From assembly GCF_002117935.1 (NCBI RefSeq), contig NZ_BDJE01000028.1, positions 62,001 to 126,000 of the forward strand: 64,000 nucleotides of DNA, in the 5' to 3' direction. The notes below the pieces were generated by a model. It had not been told where the DNA came from. It was given only the letters and a program-made list of their open reading frames with translations, and did no database searches. Positions 1 to 11,017 of this stretch are shown here, piece by piece. The position numbers were made by a program, and so were the translations under genes. Numbering within the stretch: position 1 is the first letter of the stretch; each line of letters starts with the position of its first letter. Origin of the DNA: Nocardioides sp. PD653-B2 (GTDB taxonomy: Bacteria > Actinomycetota > Actinomycetes > Propionibacteriales > Nocardioidaceae).

Positions 1-621
1 CTTGACCAGCCCGAAGATGCCGGCGCCGCCGATGATCACCGGCAGCAGCAGCTGGATGATCGCGACACCGGCGTTGCCGCCCGCGGCGTTCAGGCCGAGC
101 GCGGCGCCCTTCTTGGCGGCGGGGTAGAAGAAGTTGATGTTCGCCATCGAGCTGGCGAAGTTGCCGCCCCCGAAGCCGGCCGTCGCGGCGATCACGCAGA
201 ACACCCAGAACGGCGTGTCCGGGCGCTGCACGAAGAAGGCGAAGAGCAGCGTCGGGACCAGCAGCAGCGCGGCGCTGACCATCGTCCAGTTGCGGCCGCC
301 GAACTTCGGGACGGCGAACGTGTACGGCAGACGCAGCAGCGACCCGACCAGGTTGGGCAGCGCGACCAGGAGGAAGAGCTGCTGGGGCGTGAACGCGAAG
401 CCCATCTGCAGCAGGAACGCCGAGCTGACGCTCCAGATCAGCCACACCGAGAAGCCGAGGTGCTCGGCGAAGATCGACCAGACCAGGTTGCGGCGGGCGA
501 CCTGGCGGCCGCCGTTCTCCCAGAACTCGGGGTCCTCGGGTCGCCAGTCGTCGATCCAGTGGCGGCTGCGCCGGGCGGGTACGTCGGTCGCCGCTGCGGG
601 CGGGTTCGTGGTGAGGGTCAT
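1..621 (-). CDS. narK: Nitrate/nitrite transporter NarK, MFS family (3' end outside window)
   Basis: The first 207 residues of an integral membrane protein are read from an ATG at 621; the rest lies left of base 1. After a cytoplasmic N-terminus (MTLTTNPPAAATDVPARR) come hydrophobic segments and the glycine-rich stretch FGGGNFASSMANINFFYP, followed by KKGAALGLNAAGGNAG. This is the nitrate signature of the NarK/NNP branch of the major facilitator superfamily. The family exchanges or symports nitrate and nitrite across the cytoplasmic membrane for assimilation or respiration. The gene is divergent from the acetate module and shares the 622-889 intergenic region with it. Which NarK type it is cannot be decided from the fragment. 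Confidence 0.85.
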   Translation of the reverse strand, partial: MTLTTNPPAAATDVPARRSRHWIDDWRPEDPEFWENGGRQVARRNLVWSIFAEHLGFSVWLIWSVSSAFLLQMGFAFTPQQLFLLVALPNLVGSLLRLPYTFAVPKFGGRNWTMVSAALLLVPTLLFAFFVQRPDTPFWVFCVIAATAGFGGGNFASSMANINFFYPAAKKGAALGLNAAGGNAGVAIIQLLLPVIIGGAGIFGLVK

Positions 622-851
622 CGGGAGGCTCCAGGGGTGTCGGGTGCTCCCAGGCTCGGCAGCCGACGTTTCGCGCGGCTCAGGACGCCGTGGCCGAGAC
701 GTCAACTTGTCCTCACGGCCTCACACGCCGCCGCGCTCACGGCGTACGACGGACGACCGCTCGTCGTGCGAAACGCACCGCTCACCGACCGCTGCGACCC
801 GCTCGGCGCGCACCCCGTGCGGACCCCTCACCGACGTACGGCCACCGGTCC

Positions 852-870
852 TACCGTGACGGCGATCACA
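852..870 (+). promoter_or_regulatory. Candidate promoter -10 with CRP-like site ahead of DUF485-actP
   Basis: A TACCGT hexamer (852-857) overlaps CGTGACGGCGATCACA (855-870). The latter matches the CRP/GlxR consensus TGTGA-N6-TCACA except for the first base (C for T) and position 8. A Crp gene sits 9 kb downstream, and acetate uptake and activation genes are classical CRP targets. The site lies at or just after the -10, which would suit repression better than activation. The rest of the 268-bp gap between narK and the DUF485 gene shows nothing else recognisable. Confidence 0.4.
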
Positions 871-889
871 CACCGAGAGGGGTGCGCCT

Positions 890-1264
890 GTGACCGACGT
901 CCAGAACGAGCCGCCGGAGGTGCCGCACGAGCGGGCCGACCGGCACGATCCGATCTACGACACGCTGCACGAGGAGCCGGAGTTCGTCGAGCTCCGTCGC
1001 GCCTACCGGGCTTTCGTGTTCCCCGCCACGATCGCCTTCCTGTCCTGGTACCTGCTCTACGTCGTGATGAGCAACTGGGCCCACGACTTCATGAGCCACC
1101 AGCTGGTCGGCAACATCAACGTCGCGCTGGTCTTCGGGCTGCTCCAGTTCGTGACGACGTTCCTGCTCGCCTGGGTCTACAGCAGCTACTCCACCAACCG
1201 GCTGGACCCGTTGGCCCGCAAGCTCGACGAGCAGTACATCACCGAGCTCGAGGGGAGGCGCTGA
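890..1264 (+). CDS. DUF485 family small membrane protein, partner of the acetate symporter
   Basis: 124 residues from a GTG with GAGAGGGG upstream. A charged cytoplasmic N-terminus precedes two transmembrane segments (about residues 43-62 and 80-102) and a short charged tail (ARKLDEQYITELEGRR). This is the DUF485 (YjcH-like) pattern. In many bacteria this gene lies directly before actP, as it does here: its TGA ends one base before the actP ATG, so the two are very likely co-transcribed and translationally coupled. Its biochemical role is not established; an accessory role for ActP is inferred from the constant linkage. Confidence 0.85.
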   Translation: MTDVQNEPPEVPHERADRHDPIYDTLHEEPEFVELRRAYRAFVFPATIAFLSWYLLYVVMSNWAHDFMSHQLVGNINVALVFGLLQFVTTFLLAWVYSSYSTNRLDPLARKLDEQYITELEGRR

Positions 1265-1265
1265 C

Positions 1266-2900
1266 ATGGACGGCGACCAGGCACTCACCACCATCCTGTT
1301 CCTGACGGTCGTGGCGATCACGGTCGGCATCACCTTCTGGGCGAGCCGGCAGACGCAGGGCGCGGCCGACTTCTACGCCGGCGGACGCGGCTTCTCCGGA
1401 CTGCAAAACGGTCTCGCGATCGGCGGCGACTACATGTCGGCTGCCTCGTTCCTCGGCATCTCCGGCGCCATCGCGCTGAGCGGGTACGACGGCTTCCTCT
1501 ACTCCATCGGCTTCCTCGTGGCCTGGCTCGTGGCGCTCCTGCTGGTGGCCGAGATGCTGCGCAACTCCGGTCGCTACACGATGGCCGACCAGCTGGCGTT
1601 CCGGATGCGCCAGCGCCCGGTCCGTACGGCGGCGGCGACCTCGACGGTGGTCGTGTCGATCTTCTACCTGCTCGCGCAGATGGTCGGCGCCGGCGCGCTC
1701 GTGGCGCTGCTGCTCGACGTCAACAGCGACACCGCGAAGAACGTCACGATCTTCGCGGTCGGCGCACTGATGATCTTCTACGTCACGGTCGGCGGGATGA
1801 AGGGCACGACCTGGGTGCAGATCGTCAAGGCCGTGCTGCTGATGGCCGGCTCCGCGCTGATCGTCGTCCTCGTCCTCGCGAAGTTCGGTTTCAACCTCTC
1901 CGACCTGCTCGGCACCGCCGCGTCCAACAGCGGCAAGGGCCAGGGGTTCCTCGAGCCGGGGCTGAAGTACGGCGTCTCCGAGACCAGCAAGATCGACTTC
2001 CTGTCGCTCGGCCTCGCACTGGTGCTGGGCACGGCGGGCCTGCCGCACATCCTGATCCGCTTCTACACCGTGCCGACCTCGCGGGACGCCCGGAAGTCGG
2101 TGCTGTGGGCGATCGGCCTGATCGGCGTCTTCTACCTGTTCACGCTGGTGCTCGGCTTCGGTGCCGCGGCCCTGCTGAACAAGGGTGACTACGCCAAGGT
2201 CGTGGCCTCCGGCGGCAACCTCGCCTCACCCCTGCTGGCACAAGCCGTCGGCGGCGGGGACGGGTCGACGGGAGGAGCCGTCCTGCTGGCCCTGATCTCC
2301 GCCGTCGCCTTCGCCACCATCCTGGCGGTGGTCGCCGGCCTCACCCTGACCTCGTCGGTCAGCGTCGCGCACGACATCTACAACGGCGTCATCCGCCGTG
2401 GGCAGGCGTCCGAGCGCGATGAGATGAAGGTCGCCCGGTGGGCCGCCCTCGCCATCGGCCTGGTGGCCATCCTGCTCGCGATCCCGGCGCAGCGGCTGAA
2501 CGTCGCGTTCCTGGTGGCCCTGGCCTTCGCGGTCGCCGCGTCGGCCAACCTGCCGGCGATCGTCTACAACATGTTCTGGAAGGGCTTCAACACCCGGGGC
2601 GCCGTCTGGAGCATCTACGGCGGCCTGATCTCGTCGGTGGGCCTGGTGGTCTTCTCGCCGATCATGTCCGGCAAGGGCATCGACCCGGTCTCCGGCAAGA
2701 ACCTGTCGCTGTTGCCCACCAGCATCGACATCTCGTGGTTCCCGCTGGAGAACCCCGGCATCGTCTCGATCCCGCTCGGCTTCTTCCTGGGCTGGCTCGG
2801 GTCGGTGACCTCCGAGGAACCGGAGGCCGAGGAGCGCTACACCGAGCTCGAGGTGCGCGCCCTCAGCGGCGCCGGCTCGGAGAAGGCCGTGATCCATTAG
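1266..2900 (+). CDS. actP: Cation/acetate symporter ActP, SSS family
   Basis: 544 residues with about 13 hydrophobic segments, typical of the sodium:solute symporter family. The N-terminal part has [20 protein letters not shown] and [14 protein letters not shown], hallmark stretches of ActP-type acetate permeases (TM1-TM2). It imports acetate, and probably other short monocarboxylates, with a cation across the cytoplasmic membrane. It begins one base after the DUF485 stop. The acs gene starts 113 bp after its stop and would activate the imported acetate. The C-terminus is a short acidic tail. Length and motifs agree with the family. Confidence 0.93.
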   Translation: MDGDQALTTILFLTVVAITVGITFWASRQTQGAADFYAGGRGFSGLQNGLAIGGDYMSAASFLGISGAIALSGYDGFLYSIGFLVAWLVALLLVAEMLRNSGRYTMADQLAFRMRQRPVRTAAATSTVVVSIFYLLAQMVGAGALVALLLDVNSDTAKNVTIFAVGALMIFYVTVGGMKGTTWVQIVKAVLLMAGSALIVVLVLAKFGFNLSDLLGTAASNSGKGQGFLEPGLKYGVSETSKIDFLSLGLALVLGTAGLPHILIRFYTVPTSRDARKSVLWAIGLIGVFYLFTLVLGFGAAALLNKGDYAKVVASGGNLASPLLAQAVGGGDGSTGGAVLLALISAVAFATILAVVAGLTLTSSVSVAHDIYNGVIRRGQASERDEMKVARWAALAIGLVAILLAIPAQRLNVAFLVALAFAVAASANLPAIVYNMFWKGFNTRGAVWSIYGGLISSVGLVVFSPIMSGKGIDPVSGKNLSLLPTSIDISWFPLENPGIVSIPLGFFLGWLGSVTSEEPEAEERYTELEVRALSGAGSEKAVIH

Positions 2901-2922
2901 CGAGTGACCCAGGTACGGCGTG

Positions 2923-2952
2923 CCGGGCGACCACCACGGGGTGGCCGCCCGG
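2923..2952 (+). terminator. Strong stem-loop after actP
   Basis: CCGGGCG-A-CCACC (2923-2935) pairs with GGTGG-C-CGCCCGG (2940-2952) around an ACGG loop: twelve GC-rich pairs with one mismatch. It lies 22 bp after the actP stop. There is no clear U-tract, which is common for actinobacterial terminators, so it could also be a partial terminator or an mRNA-stabilising hairpin before acs. Confidence 0.5.
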
Positions 2953-2974
2953 TGCGTCTTCCGGCCTCCGTGGC

Positions 2975-2992
2975 TACTGTGGCGAGAGCCAC
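2975..2992 (+). promoter_or_regulatory. Candidate acs promoter with small inverted repeat
   Basis: TACTGT (2975-2980) resembles an actinobacterial -10. It overlaps a perfect 5-bp inverted repeat, GTGGC-GAGA-GCCAC (2979-2992). The acs start follows at 3014 with its own Shine-Dalgarno sequence (AGGAGAG, 3004-3010). This suggests acs can be transcribed separately from actP. Confidence 0.3.
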
Positions 2993-3013
2993 CTCACCGA
3001 ACCAGGAGAGATC

Positions 3014-4996
<1,983 letters not shown>

Positions 4997-4998
4997 CC

Positions 4999-5016
4999 GG
5001 GCCACTAGGCTGGCCC
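4999..5016 (+). terminator. Short hairpin after acs
   Basis: GGGCCA (4999-5004), loop CTAGGC, TGGCCC (5011-5016): a 6-bp GC-rich stem starting two bases after the acs stop. There is no U-tract. The loop contains TAGGC, so the same bases could also carry a -10 for nhaA; the two readings cannot be separated by eye. Confidence 0.35.
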
Positions 5017-5071
5017 CAGGTGCGCCGGGAAGTCTGGTCGGCAACGACGTCGACGACCCCTGAGGACTGCC

Positions 5072-6397
5072 ATGACTTCCGCTCCCCCGCCCGGCTCGAC
5101 CTCGCCCGGCCCGCGGTCGCGGCTCTTCTCGCGCGGGACCTGGCCGGAGGCCTCGCGGGTCGGGGAGGTCCTGCGCGCGGAGACGACCGGCGGCCTGCTG
5201 CTCATCGCCGGCGCGCTGGTCGCGATCGTCTGGGCCAACACGCCGTGGTCGGAGGCGTACGAGTCGCTGGTCGACCTGCGGGTCGGGCCGGAGGCCCTGC
5301 ACCTCGACCTGACCCTCGGCAGCTGGGCCGCCGACGGGCTGCTCGCGGTCTTCTTCTTCGTCGCCGGGCTCGAGCTCAAGCGGGAGTTCGTCGCCGGTGA
5401 CCTGCGCGACCCCCGTCGCGCCGCGCTCCCGGTCGTCGCCGCGGTCGGCGGGATGGCGGCGCCGGCCCTGATCTACGTCGCCTGGAACCTCGGTGCCGAC
5501 GGCGACCTCTCCGGGTGGGCGATCCCGACGGCGACCGACATCGCGTTCGCCGTGGCGATCCTGGCGGTGATCAGCACGCACCTGCCCACCGGCCTGCGCA
5601 CGTTCCTGCTCACCTTGGCGGTGGTCGACGACCTGCTCGCCATCACGATCATCGCGATCTTCTACACCGACGATCTCGACCTGCCGTTCCTGGCGCTGGC
5701 GGCGCTCCCGATCGTCGGGTTCGCGGTGCTCGTCCAGCGCCGGGTCCGGTCGCCGTGGGTGCTCGTCCCGCTCGCGCTCGCCGCCTGGGCGCTCGTCCAC
5801 CAGTCCGGGGTGCACGCCACGGTGGCGGGCGTGCTGCTCGCGTTCACGGTGCCCGTACGACGGGCCGACGGCGCGGCCGGCACCGGGTACGCCGAGCGCC
5901 TCGAGCACCTGCTCCGGCCGGTCTCCGCGGGGTTCGCCGTACCCGTCTTCGCGTTCTTCGCCGCCGGTGTGACCGTCGGGGGCCTCGACGGGCTCGCGGA
6001 CGCGCTCACCGACCCGGTCGCCCTCGGCATCGTCTGCGGCCTGGTCGTCGGCAAGACGGTCGGGATCGCCGGCTGCACCTGGCTGCTCGCCACCTTCACC
6101 CGAGCCGACCTCGATGACGACCTGACCTGGGTCGACGTGGTCGGCATGGCGATGCTCGCGGGCGTCGGGTTCACGGTGTCGCTCCTGATCGGCGAGCTGG
6201 CCTTCGGCCCCGGCAGCGCCCGGGACGACCACGTGAAGGTCGGCGTGCTGGTGGGCTCGTTGGCCGCCACCGTGCTCGCCACGGTGGTCCTGCGCGGCCG
6301 CAACCGCGTCTATCGCCGGATCTGCGAGCTGGAGGAGCGTGACGCGGACGCGGACGGGGTACCCGACGTCTACCAGCGTGGCGACAGCGACGGCTGA
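5072..6397 (+). CDS. nhaA: Na+/H+ antiporter NhaA
   Basis: 441 residues; the ATG follows TGAGGA. Twelve or so membrane segments are visible. [15 protein letters not shown] matches the TM4 unwound segment with its Asp. VVDDLLAI carries the paired aspartates Asp186-Asp187, equivalent to Asp163-Asp164 of the E. coli protein, which bind Na+ and H+. It exports Na+ for imported protons at alkaline pH across the cytoplasmic membrane. The hydrophilic C-terminal tail ([20 protein letters not shown]) is acidic and may bind cations, but that is only a guess. The gene lies alone between acs and the holin-like gene. Confidence 0.94.
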   Translation: MTSAPPPGSTSPGPRSRLFSRGTWPEASRVGEVLRAETTGGLLLIAGALVAIVWANTPWSEAYESLVDLRVGPEALHLDLTLGSWAADGLLAVFFFVAGLELKREFVAGDLRDPRRAALPVVAAVGGMAAPALIYVAWNLGADGDLSGWAIPTATDIAFAVAILAVISTHLPTGLRTFLLTLAVVDDLLAITIIAIFYTDDLDLPFLALAALPIVGFAVLVQRRVRSPWVLVPLALAAWALVHQSGVHATVAGVLLAFTVPVRRADGAAGTGYAERLEHLLRPVSAGFAVPVFAFFAAGVTVGGLDGLADALTDPVALGIVCGLVVGKTVGIAGCTWLLATFTRADLDDDLTWVDVVGMAMLAGVGFTVSLLIGELAFGPGSARDDHVKVGVLVGSLAATVLATVVLRGRNRVYRRICELEERDADADGVPDVYQRGDSDG

Positions 6398-6453
6398 CAG
6401 TTCTGTAGGGTCGGCACCGAGCACCACCCACCACCAGAGAGAGAACGAGACGC

Positions 6454-6861
6454 ATGGCACCCGAACCGGTCCGCGACACCGATCCCACCATCGGCCGCCT
6501 GGTCCACGACGCCAGCCGTGACATCTCGACCCTGATCCAGAAGGAGATCCAGCTCGCCAAGTCCGAGCTGAAGGTCAGCGTCACAGCGGGCGGCATCGGC
6601 ATCGGGCTCTTCGCCGGCGCCGGCTTCCTGGTCGTGCTCGCCGTGATCATGCTCTCGGTCGCGATCGCCTACTTCATCAACTGGAACGGCCACGGCCTCG
6701 CCCTGCACTGGGCGTTCCTCATCGTCTTCGGCTTCTACCTGGTCCTGGCCGGCCTGCTGGTCTTCGTCGGCATCAGGAAGGTCAAGCAGGTGCGCGCGCC
6801 GGAGCGGGCGATCGAGCAGGGCCGCGAGATCCCCAAGGCGCTCAAGGGTCAGTCGAGCTGA
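6454..6861 (+). CDS. Phage holin-like (DUF1469 / Holin-X type) membrane protein
   Basis: 135 residues: an amphipathic N-terminal helix (DTDPTIGRLVHDASRDIS, then a KEIQLAKSELK stretch), two long transmembrane segments (about 49-75 and 86-107) and a basic cytoplasmic tail. This is the actinobacterial holin-superfamily III pattern found between acs and marP in mycobacteria (Rv3669 position). There are no phage genes around it, so the holin name refers only to fold. Function unknown; envelope-related by location. A TAGGGT (6407-6412) could be its -10. It converges with marP, leaving 13 bp between the stops. Confidence 0.75.
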   Translation: MAPEPVRDTDPTIGRLVHDASRDISTLIQKEIQLAKSELKVSVTAGGIGIGLFAGAGFLVVLAVIMLSVAIAYFINWNGHGLALHWAFLIVFGFYLVLAGLLVFVGIRKVKQVRAPERAIEQGREIPKALKGQSS

Positions 6862-6874
6862 GACGGCTTGCGCC

Positions 6875-8050
6875 CTAGCCGGCGCAGTCGCCCGTGGACA
6901 CCTCGCTCGAGGTCGTCGTCCCGGCCGCCGCGCTCGCGGAGACCTGCGACGCGGTCAGCGCGTAGCCGGTGTCGTGGTCGGTGACCGACGCGGCGAAGAC
7001 CACGCCGACCACGTCGCCGGCCGACGACACGATCGGCCCACCGGAGTTGCCCGGCAGGATCCGTCCGCGCAGGGAGTAGACCTCGCGGATGACGGCCCCG
7101 TCGCCGTAGATGTTGGGTGAGCGCAGCCGCTGCTCGGCCCGGATCCGCCCGGGCTCGACGTGGTAGGGACCGTCCTGGGGATAGCCGAGGATCGCGACAC
7201 CGTCTCGCGGCTCGGCCGTCCGGTCGAGCTCGAGGACGGGGGCGTCGCCGCTGTCGAGGGCGAGCACCGCGATGTCGATGTCGGGGTTGTAGTAGACGAC
7301 CTGGGCGGGGACGGAGTCGTCGCCGGACAGCACCTCGGGGTCCGCGACCCCGGCGACCACGTGGGCGTTGGTCATCAGCCGGTTGGGGGCGTAGAGGAAC
7401 CCGGAGCCCTCGACCCCCCGACCGCAGCTGTTGGTGCCGCGGACCTTCAGGACGCTGTCGGCGGCCCGCTCGACGTCGGGATCGGTCAGCAGCCGCTGGG
7501 GGCCGGGGCCGACGTCGACGATGCGCTCGGGCGCGAACGGCTCGAGGTAGCGGGGGAAGAAGCTGGTGCCGACGACGTCGTTGAACGCCTTCAGGGCGCT
7601 GCCCGCCGACTGCGGGAGCACCTCGTCGACGTGGGCCAGGACCGCGGAGCTGCGCACCAGCGGGGTGACCCCGCCGATCCGGCTGCCGGAGATCGCCACC
7701 CCCAGGGCCCAGGCGACCAGGAGCACCGCGAAGGCGCTGAGGAGGGCGCCCCCGATGGCGTCGATCGCCCGCGCCGGCTGCCAGGTGACCTTGTCGCGGA
7801 GCCGGGCACCGGCGAACTGGAAGAGCGCCTGGCCCAGTGATGCGGCGAGGATCACGATGAAGAGCGCACCGAGCGAGACCATGAGCGACGGGTTGGCGTC
7901 ACCCAGCGCGACCGGCGCCAGCCACACCCCGAACAGACCGCCGAGCAGCAGCCCTCCGGTCGCGAAGGCACCGGTGATGAAGCCCTGCCAGTAACCCGAG
8001 AGGGCATACGCCAGCACGAGCACGACCAGCAGCCAGTCGAGCAGGTTCAC
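6875..8050 (-). CDS. marP: Periplasmic serine protease MarP (acid resistance)
   Basis: 391 residues from a GTG with GAGGAG just upstream. About four N-terminal membrane segments of CvpA type (1-130) anchor a trypsin-like domain. The triad can be placed: His230 (LMTNAHVVAG), Asp259 (DIDIAVLALD) and Ser336 (ILPGNSGGPIV). Cys209 and Cys389 sit where the regulatory disulfide of M. tuberculosis MarP lies. In mycobacteria MarP cleaves cell-wall hydrolases and is needed for pH homeostasis in acid. It is the last gene of the leftward nth-tlpA-nudix-marP operon, 9 bp after the Nudix stop. Confidence 0.9.
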   Translation of the reverse strand: MNLLDWLLVVLVLAYALSGYWQGFITGAFATGGLLLGGLFGVWLAPVALGDANPSLMVSLGALFIVILAASLGQALFQFAGARLRDKVTWQPARAIDAIGGALLSAFAVLLVAWALGVAISGSRIGGVTPLVRSSAVLAHVDEVLPQSAGSALKAFNDVVGTSFFPRYLEPFAPERIVDVGPGPQRLLTDPDVERAADSVLKVRGTNSCGRGVEGSGFLYAPNRLMTNAHVVAGVADPEVLSGDDSVPAQVVYYNPDIDIAVLALDSGDAPVLELDRTAEPRDGVAILGYPQDGPYHVEPGRIRAEQRLRSPNIYGDGAVIREVYSLRGRILPGNSGGPIVSSAGDVVGVVFAASVTDHDTGYALTASQVSASAAAGTTTSSEVSTGDCAG

Positions 8051-8059
8051 CGGCGCTCC

Positions 8060-8758
8060 TCAGCGGTCTTCGATGTCGAGCAGGTCGGTCCGCGACTCGG
8101 ACCGTCGGGGGTCAGCCTGCAGCATGTACGACGGAAGGTCGCGCACGCGGGACTGATCCCACGGGCGCGTCCAGCCGAGGAAGTCGAAGAGCCGGGCGAT
8201 GATCCCCCCGGTGAAGCCCCACAGGATGACGTCCTTGTCGGGTCCGATCAGGAAGCCCGGGCTCTCGTAGCCGATCCGCGGGTGCCGGACCTGGATCCGG
8301 TGCGCCGGGTCGAGCAGCTCGGCGATCGGGGCGTGGTGGATGGCGTGCACCTCGGCCGCGCTGACCACGGAGACCTCGCCCGGCTCGCGCCACCAGCCGA
8401 GGATCGGCGTCACCGCGAAGTTGCTCGGCGGCAGCCACAGCTCCGGCAGCCGGCCGAAGACCTCGACGGAGGCGGGGTCGAGCCCGACCTCCTCCTGCGC
8501 CTCACGGAGCGCTGCCTCGACCGCGGTCTCGCCGGGGTCGACCGAGCCACCGGGGAAGGAGACCTGACCCGGGTGGGACCGCATGTCGTGGGCGCGCTCG
8601 GTGAGGAGCAGCTCGCCGCCGTCCGGGCCGTCGCCGAACAGCATCAGCACGGCGCCCTCCCGGGCGTCACCGCCCGGGGGCGGCGTGAAGCGGGTCAGCT
8701 GGTCGGCCGAGATCGCCTCGGCCCCCTCCTTGACGGGCACCAGCCACTCGGGGATCAC
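8060..8758 (-). CDS. Nudix hydrolase, probable CoA pyrophosphatase type
   Basis: 232 residues if the GTG at 8758 is used. That GTG overlaps the upstream tlpA stop (GTGA), the arrangement seen throughout this operon; longer in-frame starts would run over tlpA. A complete Nudix box is present: GSVDPGETAVEAAL followed by REAQEEVGL. The upstream LLTERAHDMRSHPGQVSFPGG stretch is typical of NudL/NUDT7-like CoA diphosphatases, though substrate is not proven. It corresponds to Rv3672c, which also lies between marP and the thioredoxin-like gene in mycobacteria. Cytosolic. Confidence 0.85.
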   Translation of the reverse strand: MIPEWLVPVKEGAEAISADQLTRFTPPPGGDAREGAVLMLFGDGPDGGELLLTERAHDMRSHPGQVSFPGGSVDPGETAVEAALREAQEEVGLDPASVEVFGRLPELWLPPSNFAVTPILGWWREPGEVSVVSAAEVHAIHHAPIAELLDPAHRIQVRHPRIGYESPGFLIGPDKDVILWGFTGGIIARLFDFLGWTRPWDQSRVRDLPSYMLQADPRRSESRTDLLDIEDR

Positions 8759-9357
8759 AGGTCGGTCCCGAGGTGGTCGTTGGCCAGCTCGACCAGCTCG
8801 TCGAGGGAGTCGACGCCGCCGGACGCGAGCTGGACCGTGCCGTCGGCGGCGACGAACGCGAAGAGCGGGAGGCCGATGAGGTTCGGGAACGGCGCCGCGC
8901 CCTGGAGGTCGGACTGCGGGTCGGCCAGCAGCGGGTAGGTCACCCCGGACCGCTTCACGAGCTGCATCGCGGGCTCGGTCTGCACGTCCATGTAGTCGAC
9001 GCCGAGCACACCGACCTGGTCGCCGTACCTCTCGTGGAACTGCTGGAGGACCGGCATCTCCTTGCGGCACGGGCCGCAGGTGGCGGCGAAGAGGTTGATG
9101 ACGAGCGGGCCGCGCAGCGACGACAGGTCGACGCTCGGCCCGCCGCCGAAGCAGGGCAGCGTGACCGCGGGCAGTCCGCCGTCCACCGGGGCCGCGTCGC
9201 CCGGCGCGCAGTCGGCGACCCCGGCGTCCTTCTTCATCTCCACGAGCCGGGGGGTGTCGACATCGATCTTCGCCTCACCCGGGAGCGTGTCGTCGGAGGT
9301 GCACCCGCCCAGCAGCAGCACGGCCGCGACCAGGGCGGCCGGGAGCACCCGCCTCAT
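8755..9357 (-). CDS. TlpA-like thioredoxin-fold lipoprotein
   Basis: 200 residues. The N-terminus [19 protein letters not shown] is a lipoprotein signal with lipobox LLGGC (Cys19). A redoxin/TlpA domain carries the CXXC motif in [13 protein letters not shown]. This suggests an extracytoplasmic thiol-disulfide reductase, perhaps acting in cytochrome c maturation or envelope redox balance. A second cysteine pair ([11 protein letters not shown] and TLPCFGG) may form a structural disulfide. It overlaps nth by 4 bp (ATGA) and the Nudix gene by 4 bp, and matches Rv3673c in position. It might keep the MarP disulfide in the right state, an inference from linkage only. Confidence 0.88.
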   Translation of the reverse strand: MRRVLPAALVAAVLLLGGCTSDDTLPGEAKIDVDTPRLVEMKKDAGVADCAPGDAAPVDGGLPAVTLPCFGGGPSVDLSSLRGPLVINLFAATCGPCRKEMPVLQQFHERYGDQVGVLGVDYMDVQTEPAMQLVKRSGVTYPLLADPQSDLQGAAPFPNLIGLPLFAFVAADGTVQLASGGVDSLDELVELANDHLGTDL

Positions 9358-10058
9358 GCGCGGCCCTCGGTCTTCACCAGCTTCGCGGCGGCCTCAGGGT
9401 CGGTCGGACCCTCGCCGTACGACGGGCAGAGCTTGGCGATCGGGCAGGCCCCGCAGGCCGGGTTGCGCGCGTGGCACCGGCGCCGGCCGTGCCAGATGAG
9501 GTGGTGGCTGAGCATGGTCCAGTCGCGCTTCTCGAACAGGGCGCCGACGGCGTGCTCGACCTTGACCGGGTCGGTCTCGTCGGTCCACCGGAAGCGCCGG
9601 GCGAGCCGGCCGAAGTGGGTGTCGACGGTGATGCCGGGGATGCCGAAGGCGTTGCCGAGGACGACGTTGGCGGTCTTGCGGCCCACGCCCGGGAGCTTCA
9701 CCAGGTCGTCGAGGCGGGGCGGGACCTGGCCGTCGTGCTCATCGACCAGCGCGGCGCTCAGCTTGAGGAGCGACTCCGTCTTGGCCCGGAAGAAACCGAG
9801 CGGACCGATGATCCCCTCCAACGTCGCCCGGTCGGCGGCCGCCATCGCCTTGGCGTCGGGGTAGGCCGCGAAGAGGGTGGGTCGGACGGCGTTGACCCGC
9901 CGGTCGGTCGTCTGGGCGGACAGCACGGTCACGACGAGCAGCTCGAACGGGTTGGCGAAGTCGAGCTCGCAGCGCGCGTCGGGGTAGGTCTCGCCGAGCA
10001 TCCGGTCGATCTTGCGGGCACGCCGGACCAAGCCGGTGTGGGTCTCGACGGCGGGCAC
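9354..10058 (-). CDS. nth: Endonuclease III
   Basis: 234 residues. This is a DNA glycosylase/AP lyase that removes oxidised pyrimidines. The helix-hairpin-helix [12 protein letters not shown] contains catalytic Lys128, and VDTH contains catalytic Asp146. Cys195, Cys202, Cys205 and Cys211 (C-x6-C-x2-C-x5-C) bind the 4Fe-4S cluster. The GTG start is supported by a TACGCT -10 ending six bases before it, so translation is probably leaderless. It is the first gene of the four-gene leftward operon and is divergent from crp, as in mycobacteria (Rv3674c). Confidence 0.95.
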   Translation of the reverse strand: MPAVETHTGLVRRARKIDRMLGETYPDARCELDFANPFELLVVTVLSAQTTDRRVNAVRPTLFAAYPDAKAMAAADRATLEGIIGPLGFFRAKTESLLKLSAALVDEHDGQVPPRLDDLVKLPGVGRKTANVVLGNAFGIPGITVDTHFGRLARRFRWTDETDPVKVEHAVGALFEKRDWTMLSHHLIWHGRRRCHARNPACGACPIAKLCPSYGEGPTDPEAAAKLVKTEGRA

Positions 10059-10064
10059 GGGCCC

Positions 10065-10070
10065 AGCGTA
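10065..10070 (-). promoter_or_regulatory. -10 element of nth, leaderless
   Basis: On the minus strand TACGCT is followed by six bases and then the GTG start at 10058, so the expected transcription start coincides with the start codon. No Shine-Dalgarno sequence is present. Confidence 0.45.
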
Positions 10071-10143
10071 CGGCGAGGCCCCGACACGCTCCGAGGTGAG
10101 GTCGGCAGGCGACGGAGCCCCGAATCCGGACGGCGGTGGTTCC

Positions 10144-10168
10144 TGTGACCTTTCCCACTGGTTAGGAT
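10144..10168 (+). promoter_or_regulatory. crp promoter with candidate autoregulatory CRP site
   Basis: TAGGAT (10163-10168) is a good -10 and TTCCTG (10140-10145), 17 bp upstream, a possible -35. Between them TGTGACCTTTCCCACT (10144-10159) matches the CRP/GlxR 16-mer with an intact TGTGA left half and three mismatches elsewhere. A protein bound there would block RNA polymerase, which fits autorepression. Confidence 0.4.
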
Positions 10169-10214
10169 CAGCGCGGAACCCGTGTGCTGCGGGGCCATCT
10201 CACGAGGAGGATCC

Positions 10215-10892
10215 GTGGACAACGACGTACTGCGTCAGGCTCCGCTGTTCAGCGCGCTGGACGACGAGGCTGCTACCGCGCTGCGCGGCTCGATGGCCGA
10301 GTCGAAGCTGCGACGCGGCGACGTGCTGTTCCACGAGGGCGACTCCGGCGACAAGCTCTACGTCGTGCTCGACGGCAAGGTGAAGCTCGGCCGCACGTCC
10401 TCCGACGGCCGCGAGAACCTGCTCGCGATCCTCGGCCCCGGCCAGATGTTCGGCGAGCTCTCGCTCTTCGACCCCGGCCCGCGCTCGGCGACCGTCACGG
10501 CCGTCACCGACGCGACGTTCGCGTCGCTCTCCCACGAGGACCTGCTGCGCTGGCTCGAGGGCCGCCCGGTCGTCGCCCGTGGCCTGCTCGCCCAGCTCGC
10601 CGGTCGCCTGCGCAAGGCCAACGACGTCGTCGCCGACCTGGTGTTCTCCGACGTCCCCGGCCGCGTCGCCAAGGCGCTCCTCGACCTCGCCGACCGCTTC
10701 GGCCGCACCGCCGACGACGGCGTGCACGTCCACCACGACCTCACCCAGGAGGAGCTCGCCCAGCTGGTCGGCGCCTCCCGCGAGACCGTCAACAAGGCGC
10801 TCGCCGACTTCGCGTCGCGGGGCTGGCTGCGCCTCGAGCCGCGCTCCGTCGTGATCATGGACCCCGAGCGTCTGGGTCGTCGGGCGCGCTGA
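10215..10892 (+). CDS. crp: Crp/Fnr family transcriptional regulator (CRP/GlxR orthologue)
   Basis: 225 residues from a GTG with GAGGAGG four bases upstream. An N-terminal cyclic-nucleotide domain (about 15-125) includes FGELSLFDPGPRSATVTA, with the Glu and Arg-Ser pair that contact cAMP. A dimerisation helix and a C-terminal winged helix-turn-helix follow (LTQEELAQLVGASRETVNKA). This is the global cAMP-responsive regulator of actinobacteria, orthologous to Rv3676. Its possible targets in this window include its own promoter and the actP region. It is convergent with the DUF559 gene across palindrome cluster A. Confidence 0.93.
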   Translation: MDNDVLRQAPLFSALDDEAATALRGSMAESKLRRGDVLFHEGDSGDKLYVVLDGKVKLGRTSSDGRENLLAILGPGQMFGELSLFDPGPRSATVTAVTDATFASLSHEDLLRWLEGRPVVARGLLAQLAGRLRKANDVVADLVFSDVPGRVAKALLDLADRFGRTADDGVHVHHDLTQEELAQLVGASRETVNKALADFASRGWLRLEPRSVVIMDPERLGRRAR

Positions 10893-10911
10893 GCCGGAGG
10901 CTGGCGACCGT

Positions 10912-10982
10912 AACAGCGCAATTGCGCGGTTACGACGCGAAATCGGACCCCCGCGGGTGCACAACAGCGCAAATGCGCTGTT
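10912..10982. repeat. Palindromic repeat cluster A (2 copies)
   Basis: Two 20-bp imperfect palindromes related to AACAGCGCAATTGCGCTGTT occupy 10912-10931 and 10963-10982. Their GCGCAATTGCGC cores start at 10916 and 10967, exactly 51 bp apart; the second core has AAAT in place of AATT. The cluster lies between the convergent stops of crp and the DUF559 gene. The 31-bp spacer is unlike those of the other clusters. Confidence 0.9.
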
Positions 10983-11017
10983 GGTGACCGGGCAAGGCCG
11001 AGGGGGCACCCCCGGGC

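Noticed and set aside
6454..6861. Prophage remnant suggested by the holin-like gene
   Set aside because: No other phage genes are nearby, and the same membrane protein occupies this place in the mycobacterial acs-marP block.
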